DNA of 18,276 bases, taken from NCBI GenBank assembly GCA_910586835.1, contig CAJUJU010000019.1:38151-56426 (forward strand), written 5' to 3'. Below are positions 6,731 through 13,514 of this stretch, one piece after another. Both the position numbers and the translations under genes were made by a program. The notes below the pieces were generated by a model. It did not search any database. It saw only the letters and a list, made by a program, of their open reading frames with translations, and had not been told where the DNA came from. The DNA is from an uncultured Acetatifactor sp. (GTDB lineage Bacteria > Bacillota > Clostridia > Lachnospirales > Lachnospiraceae). Every line of letters begins with the position of its first letter. Position 1 is the first letter of the stretch.

Positions 6731-9385
6731 ATGAGACAATTTACGGCTGATGAGCTTAGAAAAACCTGGAAACAGTTTTATATTGACCGTGGACATGTGG
6801 ATGTGGGGGCAGTGTCTCTTGTATCCGACGGTTCTACAGGCGTTCTTTTCAACGTGGCCGGAATGCAGCCGCTGATGCCGTATCTTCTGGGCCGAAAGCA
6901 TCCTTTGGGGAACCGTCTGTGTAATGTACAGGGCTGTGTTCGTACCATCGACATTGATTCTGTAGGCGATAAGAGTCATGGAACTTTCTTTGAGATGCTG
7001 GGAAGCTGGAGTTTGGGAGATTATTTTAAGCAGGAGCGTTGTCAGTGGAGCTATGAGCTTTTGACGGAGGTATTCGGCTTTGATGCGGATCATCTCGCCG
7101 CTACCGTATTTGCGGGGGACGAGAATGCGCCCAGGGATGAAGAAGGCGCACAGTATCGTATTGCATCGGGATTTAAGAAGGAGAATATTCATTACCTTCC
7201 GGCAGAGGATAACTGGTGGGGATTGGAGTACGGGCCCTGCGGTCCTGACAGCGAGATGTTTTATATTGCGGACAAGCCTGACTGCGGACCCGACTGCGGT
7301 CCGGGCTGTCATTGCGGAAAGTATACCGAGCTTGGAAATGATGTGTTTATGCAGTATGAAAAGCATCAGGACGGCACTCTGACGCCCTTGAAGCAGAAGA
7401 ATGTGGATACCGGTTGGGGCTTGGAGCGGATTTTGGCCTTTTTAAACGGAACCATGGATGTGTACAGGACAGATCTGTATGCTCCGATCATAGCATATAT
7501 TGAGAAAATTTCCGGTACGAAATACGAGCAGGATGAAAAGCTGACCAGATCCATGAGGATTCTGGCCGACCACATTCGTACCAGTGTCATGTTGATCGGC
7601 GACGAAGCCAGGCTTCTACCGGCTAACGCGGGCGCGGGCTATGTACTTCGGCGTCTGATCCGCCGGGCGGTGAGACATGCAAGAATTCTGAATTTAAAGA
7701 AGGAAGATATTCTGAGGATTGCAGAAATGTATATCCTTGACATCTACGCAGAGAGTTATCCGCTTTTGGTAAAAAATCGGGAGTTCATTCTTGCTGAGCT
7801 TAAGAAGGAAATTGACCGTTTCGAGAGTACGCTGGAGAATGGCATGAAAGAATTCCGAAAGATACTTGATACAAAGAAAGACGAAAAGTTACAGGCGATC
7901 GACGGAAAATCGGCATTTTATCTCTATGATACGTTTGGTTTTCCCCTGGAATTGACAGTGGAGCTGGCAGAGGAAGAGGGACTGAAGGTGGATGAGAGTG
8001 GTTTTGCTGCCGCCATGGAAGAACAAAAGCAGAAAGCCAGGGACAATCAGAATTTTTCGGCAAGACTGAATGCGGATGCAGGTCTGTTTGACGGGCTGGA
8101 CAGCAGTATCAGCAGTGAATTTGTGGGTTATGAAACGCTGAGAGCAGAGGAAAGCATAGCCGCCCTGGCCTCCGAGACAGAATGTAAATTTAATTTGGAT
8201 ACAGGAGAAAACGGAACGATTATTGTGCGGGAAACGCCTTTTTATGCTACCATGGGCGGCCAGAACGGGGACTGCGGCATGATACGCACTGCAGCAGGGG
8301 CGTTTGAAGTAACGGATACCATAAAGCTTCCCGGCGGCAGGATCGGGCATGTCGGAAAAGTAGTAAGCGGCAGGGTGAGCGCAGGGGAAAGGGCGTCTCT
8401 TGAAGTAGACAGGACAAACCGTATGAATACTTGTAAAAACCACAGTGCCACGCATCTGCTGCAAAGGGCTCTGCGGGAGGTGCTGGGCGACCATGTGGAG
8501 CAGTCAGGCTCCTATGTGGACGGAGAGCGGCTGCGTTTTGATTTCAGCCATTCCGCCGCCATGACCAGAGAAGAGCTGGATAGGGTGGAGGCGATGGTAA
8601 ACGAAAAGATCGCCGAGAATATTCCGGTAACAACCGAGGTGATGAGCCTGGAGGAGGCAAAGAAGACGGGAGCCATGGCATTGTTCGGTGAGAAGTACGG
8701 CGACCGGGTCAGGGTGGTTAAGATGGGAGACTTTTCCGTGGAGTTCTGCGGCGGTACTCATGTGGCAAACACAGGAGCCATCTCGGCCTTTAAAATCCTG
8801 TCCGAGAACGGTGTGGCTGCGGGAGTGCGCCGCATCGAGGCTTTGACCGGAAACGGCGTCCTGAACTATTATAAAAAGTTGGAGAAGACCATAGAGGAGG
8901 CCAGCAGGCTGCTCAAAACCACGCCTGCCTCATTGGTGGAGAAGTGTGGAAGTCTCATGGCGGAGCTGAAGAGCCTTGGCTCCGAGGTGGAGGCGCTGAA
9001 GGCCAGGGCGGCAAAAGACGCTTTGGGAGATGTGATGGATCAGGTGCTGGAGGTAAAGGGCGTGAAGCTTCTGGCCGTCAGGGTGGACGGCGTTGACATG
9101 GGCGGACTCAGAGATCTGGGAGACCAGCTGAAGGAGAAGCTGGGTGACGGCGTGGTGGTGCTCCTGTCGGAGCTGGAGGGCAAGGTGAATATGATTGCCA
9201 TGGCCACCGACGGCGCGCTGGATAAGGGCGCTCACGCAGGCAACCTGATTAAGGGGATCGCCGGCCTGGTAGGCGGAGGCGGCGGAGGACGTCCCAATAT
9301 GGCACAGGCCGGAGGAAAAAATCCGGGCGGTATTTCCGAAGCCATCCGGGCAGCTTCCCAGGTCTTGGAAAATCAGTTGCAGTAA
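6731..9385 (+). CDS. alaS: Alanine--tRNA ligase, divergent type with a cysteine-rich insert
   Basis: Class II synthetase that charges tRNA-Ala and edits mischarged tRNA; 884 residues, normal for the family. The N-terminal catalytic domain shows HGTFFEMLGSWSLGDYFK, GPCGPDSE and the motif 3 segment GWGLERILAFLNG. The editing domain carries the zinc motif H571-SAT-H575 with C673-GGT-H677, and the C-terminal domain ends with the glycine-rich GGRPNMAQAGGKNP. Differences from the usual bacterial form are GPCGPDSE where GPCGPCSE is common, and an insert CGPDCGPGCHCGKY that may bind metal. The ATG at 6731 has GGAG 6 bases upstream. ATG at 6719 is an in-frame alternative, while the longer open frame reaches into the promoter and is excluded. 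The gene is followed by rpsU, not by the ireB/ruvX genes that often follow alaS in Firmicutes. Confidence 0.95.
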   Translation: MRQFTADELRKTWKQFYIDRGHVDVGAVSLVSDGSTGVLFNVAGMQPLMPYLLGRKHPLGNRLCNVQGCVRTIDIDSVGDKSHGTFFEMLGSWSLGDYFKQERCQWSYELLTEVFGFDADHLAATVFAGDENAPRDEEGAQYRIASGFKKENIHYLPAEDNWWGLEYGPCGPDSEMFYIADKPDCGPDCGPGCHCGKYTELGNDVFMQYEKHQDGTLTPLKQKNVDTGWGLERILAFLNGTMDVYRTDLYAPIIAYIEKISGTKYEQDEKLTRSMRILADHIRTSVMLIGDEARLLPANAGAGYVLRRLIRRAVRHARILNLKKEDILRIAEMYILDIYAESYPLLVKNREFILAELKKEIDRFESTLENGMKEFRKILDTKKDEKLQAIDGKSAFYLYDTFGFPLELTVELAEEEGLKVDESGFAAAMEEQKQKARDNQNFSARLNADAGLFDGLDSSISSEFVGYETLRAEESIAALASETECKFNLDTGENGTIIVRETPFYATMGGQNGDCGMIRTAAGAFEVTDTIKLPGGRIGHVGKVVSGRVSAGERASLEVDRTNRMNTCKNHSATHLLQRALREVLGDHVEQSGSYVDGERLRFDFSHSAAMTREELDRVEAMVNEKIAENIPVTTEVMSLEEAKKTGAMALFGEKYGDRVRVVKMGDFSVEFCGGTHVANTGAISAFKILSENGVAAGVRRIEALTGNGVLNYYKKLEKTIEEASRLLKTTPASLVEKCGSLMAELKSLGSEVEALKARAAKDALGDVMDQVLEVKGVKLLAVRVDGVDMGGLRDLGDQLKEKLGDGVVVLLSELEGKVNMIAMATDGALDKGAHAGNLIKGIAGLVGGGGGGRPNMAQAGGKNPGGISEAIRAASQVLENQLQ

Positions 9386-9400
9386 ATTGCAAAAAAACTA

Positions 9401-9428
9401 TTGACGAATCAGACATTTGTGTTATAAT
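9401..9428 (+). promoter_or_regulatory. Promoter of rpsU (extended -10)
   Basis: TTGACG (9401-9406), a 16-base spacer, and TATAAT (9423-9428) preceded by TG at 9420-9421, giving an extended -10. Transcription should start near 9435. The 13-base TTTGTGTTATAAT recurs in the promoter before the carboxyltransferase gene at 16825-16837. Confidence 0.8.
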
Positions 9429-9435
9429 ATTTCTT

Positions 9436-9502
9436 GTGTATGCGGCACGGTAGCCGCGGTACATAATATTAACCCAATCAGTCATGTTACTTGAGGGACT
9501 GA
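9436..9502 (+). promoter_or_regulatory. Structured 5' leader of rpsU
   Basis: Two hairpins lie between the predicted transcript start and the ribosome site. The first has GCGGC (9442-9446) with GCCGC (9453-9457), loop ACGGTA, extended through a small internal loop by TGTA (9437-9440) with TACA (9460-9463). It sits at the very 5' end of the transcript. The second pairs TCAGTC (9478-9483) with GACTGA (9497-9502) and ends one base before GGGAGG (9504-9509). Stability or translation control is inference. Confidence 0.45.
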
Positions 9503-9519
9503 AGGGAGGTCGGGTAGAG

Positions 9520-9696
9520 ATGTCAAACGTAATCGTAAAAGAGAACGAGACTTTGGACAGCGCGCTGCGTCGTTTTAAGAGAAGCTGTGCTAAAGCAGGT
9601 ATTCAGCAGGAGATTCGTAAGCGTGAGCATTACGAAAAACCCAGCGTAAGACGCAAGAAGAAGTCTGAAGCAGCAAGAAAGCGCAAATATAACTAA
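9520..9696 (+). CDS. rpsU: 30S ribosomal protein S21
   Basis: A 58-residue, strongly basic small-subunit protein that sits near the anti-Shine-Dalgarno end of 16S rRNA and aids initiation. The sequence is typical throughout: SNVIVKENETLDSALRRFKR, the RKREHYEKPS segment, and an RRKKKSEAARKRKYN tail. The ATG was chosen because GGGAGG (9504-9509) lies 10 bases before it and the protein start matches the family; the open frame extends 12 codons further upstream without support. It has its own promoter, structured leader and terminator, so it looks like a single-gene transcription unit between alaS and a carboxypeptidase gene. Confidence 0.97.
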   Translation: MSNVIVKENETLDSALRRFKRSCAKAGIQQEIRKREHYEKPSVRRKKKSEAARKRKYN

Positions 9697-9712
9697 CAGG
9701 TGCAAGAGCAGG

Positions 9713-9738
9713 CCCCCGGTTTTCATGCCGGGGGTTTT
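9713..9738 (+). terminator. Rho-independent terminator of rpsU
   Basis: CCCCCGG (9713-9719) pairs perfectly with CCGGGGG (9728-9734) around an 8-base loop, followed by TTTT and then CTGTGCTTTT. The position 17 bases after the rpsU stop and the strong GC stem make this a confident intrinsic terminator. Confidence 0.9.
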
Positions 9739-9826
9739 CTGTGCTTTTGTCTCAAAGCACCAAATTATTTCCGGCAGGACAAATTGTCAGGGCACTTTGT
9801 TCTATCAGACGCAGCCGGCTCATATC

Positions 9827-9832
9827 TATAAT
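9827..9832 (+). promoter_or_regulatory. Possible -10 element for the first carboxypeptidase gene
   Basis: TATAAT at 9827-9832 would start transcription near 9839, 28 bases before the gene. No good -35 is found at 16-18 bases upstream and there is no extended TG, so this is tentative. A promoter is expected somewhere here because the rpsU terminator lies upstream. Confidence 0.4.
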
Positions 9833-9866
9833 ACAGAATATAGCAAGGAATGGAGTGAGTCAGCAT

Positions 9867-11027
9867 ATGTCAGGAAAAAGGTCTTTTACGGCGCTGCTGT
9901 TGGCGCTGTTTCTCTGGGTTACCACGATTTTGCCGGCCAGTGCGGAGGTTTCCGTCTCATCCCCCTCGGTGATCCTGCTGGAGAGCTCGACGGGGCAGGT
10001 CATCTATGAGCTCAACGCAACGCAGCGGCGCAGTCCTGCCAGCATTACGAAGATTATGACGCTGCTGCTGACCTTTGAAGCTCTGGAGGAGGGCAGGGTC
10101 AGTCTGACAGATCAGGTGATTACCAGCGAATATGCCAGTTCCATGGGCGGTTCTCAGGTCTTTCTGGCCCAGGGAGAGGTACAGACGCTGGATACCATGA
10201 TAAAGTGTATTGCGGTGGCGTCGGGAAACGATGCCAGTGTGGCGGTGGCCGAGCATATTGCGGGCAGTGAGCAGGCATTTGTGGATCTGATGAATGAGAA
10301 GGCTCAGGAGCTGGGAATGACGGATACCCACTTTGAGGACTGCTGCGGCCTGACGGATTCCGACAACCATTATTCCTGTGCAAGGGATGTGGCGGTGATG
10401 TCCAGAGAACTGACGGTAAAGTATCCCCAGGTCTTTGATTACACCACCATCTGGATGGAGAACATCACCCATGAGACAAAACAGGGAACCAGCACCTTTA
10501 CCCTGAACAGTACCAACAAGCTGTTAAAGCAGTATCAGTACACCACAGGGCTGAAGACGGGCTCCACCAGCAAGGCCAAGTACTGCCTGTCCGCCACGGC
10601 CAGCAAGGACGGGATTGACCTGATCGCCGTGGTCATGGGCGCGCCGGATTACAAGGTGCGGTTTGCCGACGCCCAGACTCTTCTGACCTATGGGTTCGGG
10701 GTGTGCAAAATTTATACGGACGACAACCGGGACGCTCTGCCGTCCCTGACGGTGGAAGGCGGTGTGGAGGAACAGGTTCCGCTTGCGTATGGGGGAGAGT
10801 TCCGCTATCTGGACGTGACGGGCAGCGACCTGACGGCCATAGAGAAGGTGACAGAGCTGCCGGAGACCGTGCAGGCGCCTGTTTCCGAGGGCGGCGAGGC
10901 GGGCGCAGTCAGATACATACTGAACGGAGCGGAGATAGGGAGAGTTCCCATTCTCTTCGGCGCCACCGTGGAAAAGGCGGGCTATGTGGATTACCTGCGC
11001 AGGGTGGTGGGATTTTTCCTCTTGTGA
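9867..11027 (+). CDS. D-alanyl-D-alanine carboxypeptidase (penicillin-binding protein, S11 family)
   Basis: An exported serine D,D-carboxypeptidase of 386 residues that trims the terminal D-Ala from peptidoglycan pentapeptides. An Sec signal peptide covers about residues 1-26 (basic SGKR, hydrophobic ALLLALFLW, cleavage after PASA). The three catalytic motifs are present: S59-ITK, S119-GN and K230-TG. A C-terminal beta-rich domain follows, ending in YLRRVVGFFLL, which may be the amphipathic membrane-binding tail seen in DacF/DacB relatives. The start is the first methionine giving a proper signal peptide. GGAG (9852-9855) lies 11 bases away, a little far, and an upstream extension of the frame adds non-signal sequence. 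It is one of two paralogues in the window; which numbered Dac it corresponds to cannot be settled here. Confidence 0.93.
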   Translation: MSGKRSFTALLLALFLWVTTILPASAEVSVSSPSVILLESSTGQVIYELNATQRRSPASITKIMTLLLTFEALEEGRVSLTDQVITSEYASSMGGSQVFLAQGEVQTLDTMIKCIAVASGNDASVAVAEHIAGSEQAFVDLMNEKAQELGMTDTHFEDCCGLTDSDNHYSCARDVAVMSRELTVKYPQVFDYTTIWMENITHETKQGTSTFTLNSTNKLLKQYQYTTGLKTGSTSKAKYCLSATASKDGIDLIAVVMGAPDYKVRFADAQTLLTYGFGVCKIYTDDNRDALPSLTVEGGVEEQVPLAYGGEFRYLDVTGSDLTAIEKVTELPETVQAPVSEGGEAGAVRYILNGAEIGRVPILFGATVEKAGYVDYLRRVVGFFLL

Positions 11028-11087
11028 CAGGGAAAACTATTATGATGCTTTATACAGGGCAGATAAAAAGTATACATGGGGGACAGA

Positions 11088-11948
11088 ATGTTAGATATTT
11101 TGGCGACCGTTTTCGGAGTTGTTTTTATTGTGGCTGTCTGGATTGCACTCTATGACAGCAACCATTTTACCGTGCGGCGTTTTCAGATTTCAGATCGCCG
11201 CATCAGAAAGCCGGTGAGGGCCGTGGTGCTTGCCGATCTGCATAATAAGCGTTACGGAAAAGATAACGAAAGGCTGCTGGAGGAGATCAGGGCACAGAAG
11301 CCGGATGTGATTCTGGTGGCGGGAGACATCCTCACGGCAAAGCCGGGAAAAAGCTTTGAGCCGGCGATAGCCTTCCTGCGGGAGCTTGCCGGGGAATTTC
11401 CCGTCTGCTACGGAAACGGTAATCACGAGCATCGTCTGAATCTGTATCCCCATGTCTACGGAGACATGGGGAAGCGCTATGGGGAAGCGCTGCGGGAGAT
11501 TGGAATAGAGCCTCTTGTCAACAATCATGTACTGTTTCGGGAATGGGGAATTGCGGTGTACGGCGCGCAGATTGACAAGGAATATTACCGGCGTTTTGCG
11601 GTTCGCCCTATGGAGGAGAACTATCTTACAGAGATTTTGGGGAGAAGACCGGAGGGGCTTTACACCGTGCTTCTGGCCCACAATCCTGACTACTTTCCGC
11701 GGTATGCCGGATGGGGCGCGGATCTGACTCTGTCCGGACATGTCCATGGCGGCGTGGCGAGGGTGCCCTTTTGGGGAAAGGGTGTGATCTCCCCGGGCTA
11801 CCGGCTTTTTCCAAAATATGACGGCGGCATTTTCCGGGAGGGACAGGCTGTCATGGTTTTGAGCAGGGGACTGGGGATGCATACGATTCCCATCCGCCTC
11901 TTTAATCCGGGGGAGCTGTGGGTGATCGATCTGAAGCCGGAGGAGTGA
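11088..11948 (+). CDS. Membrane-anchored metallophosphoesterase (YkuE/YaeI-like)
   Basis: A calcineurin-like phosphoesterase of 286 residues with a single N-terminal hydrophobic segment (about residues 4-21, ILATVFGVVFIVAVWIAL). The catalytic domain therefore sits at the membrane. Dinuclear metal-site motifs are D50-L-H52, G79-D80, G111-NHE and the late GHVHGG, with HNPD between. Relatives act on lipid-linked or cell-wall phosphates, but the substrate here is unknown. ATG 11088 is preceded by GGGGGA at 4-base spacing. An in-frame ATG at 11076 would add four residues but has no ribosome site. The gene follows the first carboxypeptidase by 60 bases with no visible terminator, so the two may be cotranscribed and share envelope work. 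Confidence 0.88.
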   Translation: MLDILATVFGVVFIVAVWIALYDSNHFTVRRFQISDRRIRKPVRAVVLADLHNKRYGKDNERLLEEIRAQKPDVILVAGDILTAKPGKSFEPAIAFLRELAGEFPVCYGNGNHEHRLNLYPHVYGDMGKRYGEALREIGIEPLVNNHVLFREWGIAVYGAQIDKEYYRRFAVRPMEENYLTEILGRRPEGLYTVLLAHNPDYFPRYAGWGADLTLSGHVHGGVARVPFWGKGVISPGYRLFPKYDGGIFREGQAVMVLSRGLGMHTIPIRLFNPGELWVIDLKPEE

Positions 11949-11962
11949 ATGTACGTTCTCAC

Positions 11963-11991
11963 TTGAAAACGGAGGAAAAAAACGTTACACT
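11963..11991 (+). promoter_or_regulatory. Probable promoter of scpA-scpB
   Basis: TTGAAA (11963-11968) and TACACT (11986-11991) are separated by 17 bases, matching consensus at five and four of six positions. The predicted transcript start near 11998 places a stable hairpin at the 5' end of the message. Confidence 0.5.
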
Positions 11992-12000
11992 GTAGCGTAG

Positions 12001-12096
12001 GCATTTGGGGCGCCCGAATGCATGGCGGACAAAAGGAGCAGAGCATGACTGTCCGATCCGAATCTTGAATGGATGCCCGCCGGAGCGGGCAGGGAG
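12001..12096 (+). promoter_or_regulatory. Structured leader of scpA with a seven-codon reading frame
   Basis: Three elements lie here. First, GCATTTGGG (12001-12009) pairs with CCCGAATGC (12013-12021) around GCG: nine pairs with one U-G, no T-tract, so it is not a terminator. Second, AAGGAG (12033-12038) stands 6 bases before ATG at 12045, opening a frame that encodes MTVRSES and stops at 12066-12068. Third, GCCCGC (12075-12080) pairs with GCGGGC (12085-12090) around CGGA, directly adjoining the scpA ribosome site AGGGAG (12091-12096). Together these could tune ScpA translation; that is inference. Confidence 0.4.
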
Positions 12097-12103
12097 CGTG
12101 GAA

Positions 12104-12850
12104 ATGGCGATACCCGTAAAGCTGGAGGCGTTTGAAGGGCCGTTGGACCTTCTGCTTCATCTGATAGACAAAAATAAAATTGATATCTATGACATTCCGA
12201 TTGTGGAGATCACGGAGCAGTATCTGGATTACATCCGGCGGATGGAGACGGAGGATATGAACGTGATGAGCGAGTTTCTGGTCATGGCTGCGACGCTTCT
12301 GGACATCAAATGCCGTATGCTGCTGCCCAGGGAAGTGAATGAGGAGGGCGAGGAGGAAGATCCAAGGGCTGAGCTGGTGCAAAAGCTGCTGGAATACAAG
12401 ATGTACAAGTTTATGTCCTTTGAGCTCAGGGATCGCCAGGTTGACGCTGCCAGGAATCTGTACCGGGAGCAGCGGCTGCCAAAGGAGGTTGCCGCCTACA
12501 GACAGCCGGTGGACTATGAGGAGCTGATCGGGGATATGACGCTGAATCGGCTCCATGAGATCTTCCGGTCCATGGTGCGCAGACAGGAGGACAAGATCGA
12601 CCCGATCCGAAGCCGCTACGGCAATATCGAGAAGGAAGAGATCGACATGGATGCAAAGCTGCTCTATGTGGAGGCCTATGCCAGGGAGCACGGGCAGTTC
12701 AGTTTCCGGCGGCTGCTGGAGAAGCAGTCCAGCAGGATGGAGATCATCGTCACCTTTCTGATCATTCTGGAGCTGATGAAGACAGGCAGGATATCCATCT
12801 GTCAGGAAAATCTGTTTGATGACATAATAATTACCGCGTCAGCGGCATGA
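12104..12850 (+). CDS. scpA: Segregation and condensation protein A
   Basis: The kleisin subunit of the SMC-ScpA-ScpB condensin, acting on the nucleoid in chromosome compaction and segregation. The 248-residue protein begins with the family signature VKLEAFEGPLDLLLHLIDKN and continues with IDIYDIPIVEITEQYLDYI and EFLVMAATLLDIKCRMLLP, the N-terminal SMC-neck binding helices. An acidic linker (EVNEEGEEEDPRAE) leads to a helical middle and a winged-helix C-terminus (FSFRRLLEKQ, IVTFLIILELMKTGRI). ATG 12104 has AGGGAG at 7-base spacing. The in-frame GTG at 12098 lies only 1 base from that site, and the longer open frame has no support. The stop overlaps an ATG at 12847, and ScpB follows directly, so the pair is an operon. 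Confidence 0.96.
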   Translation: MAIPVKLEAFEGPLDLLLHLIDKNKIDIYDIPIVEITEQYLDYIRRMETEDMNVMSEFLVMAATLLDIKCRMLLPREVNEEGEEEDPRAELVQKLLEYKMYKFMSFELRDRQVDAARNLYREQRLPKEVAAYRQPVDYEELIGDMTLNRLHEIFRSMVRRQEDKIDPIRSRYGNIEKEEIDMDAKLLYVEAYAREHGQFSFRRLLEKQSSRMEIIVTFLIILELMKTGRISICQENLFDDIIITASAA

Positions 12851-12888
12851 TGTTAGTTGCAGCGCCGCCTGCGGGGCAGGGAGTACAT

Positions 12889-13458
12889 ATGGAGAGAACC
12901 AGAGCGCAGGCGGTGCTGGAGGCCGTCCTGTTTACCATGGGAGAGTCTGTGGAGGTCGGCAGGCTTGCCGATGTGATAGAGGAGGATGTAAAGACTACAA
13001 AAGAGCTGCTGCGGGAGATGGAGGAGCGCTATGAGAGGGAGGACAGGGGTATTGCCCTAACCTGGTTTGACAGCGCGGTACAGCTGTGTACCAAGGCGGA
13101 TATGTATGAGTATCTGATCAGGATTGCGAAGACTCCGAGAAAGATGACACTGACGGACACGGTGCTGGAGACCCTCTCCATCATAGCGTACAAGCAGCCG
13201 GTGACCAGGGTGGAAGTGGAGCGGGTGCGGGGCGTGAGCTGCGACCATGCCATCAACAAGCTGCTGGAGTACGATCTGATCACGGAGCTGGGTCGTCTGG
13301 ATGCGCCCGGCAGGCCGCTTTTGTTCGGCACAACGGAACAGTTTCTGCGCTGCTTTGGCGTGAAGAGCCTGGAGGAGCTGCCGGAATTAAGCCCCGTACA
13401 GGTGGAGGAATTCAAACAGCAGGCGGAGGCGGAAGTGCAGCTGCAGCTGGATATTTAA
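12889..13458 (+). CDS. scpB: Segregation and condensation protein B
   Basis: The kite-type dimeric partner of ScpA in the SMC complex; 189 residues, normal for the family. It consists of two winged-helix units. The first opens with AQAVLEAVLFTMGESVEVGRLADVI, and the second holds the hallmark stretch TDTVLETLSIIAYKQPVTRVEVE followed by RGVSCDHAINKLLEYDLI and GRPLLFGTTEQFLRCFG. ATG 12889 is preferred because AGGGAG (12878-12883) is 5 bases upstream and the protein start matches family members. ATG codons at 12847 and 12850 overlapping the scpA stop are in frame and would add 14 or 13 residues. The same GCAGGGAG core precedes both scpA and scpB. Confidence 0.95.
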   Translation: MERTRAQAVLEAVLFTMGESVEVGRLADVIEEDVKTTKELLREMEERYEREDRGIALTWFDSAVQLCTKADMYEYLIRIAKTPRKMTLTDTVLETLSIIAYKQPVTRVEVERVRGVSCDHAINKLLEYDLITELGRLDAPGRPLLFGTTEQFLRCFGVKSLEELPELSPVQVEEFKQQAEAEVQLQLDI

Positions 13459-13496
13459 GAGGTAAGCCTCATATATTATTTTAAAATCCGGATTTT
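13459..13496 (+). promoter_or_regulatory. Palindrome and small hairpin between scpB and the second carboxypeptidase
   Basis: GAGG-TAAG-CCTC (13459-13470) is a 4-bp hairpin right after the scpB stop. AAAATCCGGATTTT (13483-13496) is a perfect 14-base palindrome, with an AT-rich ATATATTATTTT before it. It could be an operator; no clear -35/-10 pair is seen around it. Confidence 0.3.
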
Positions 13497-13514
13497 GCGG
13501 GACGGTAAAACAGG

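Noticed and set aside
11022..11046. Promoter before the metallophosphoesterase (TTGTGA with TATGAT)
   Set aside because: The spacing is only 13 bases, too short for a sigma-A promoter.
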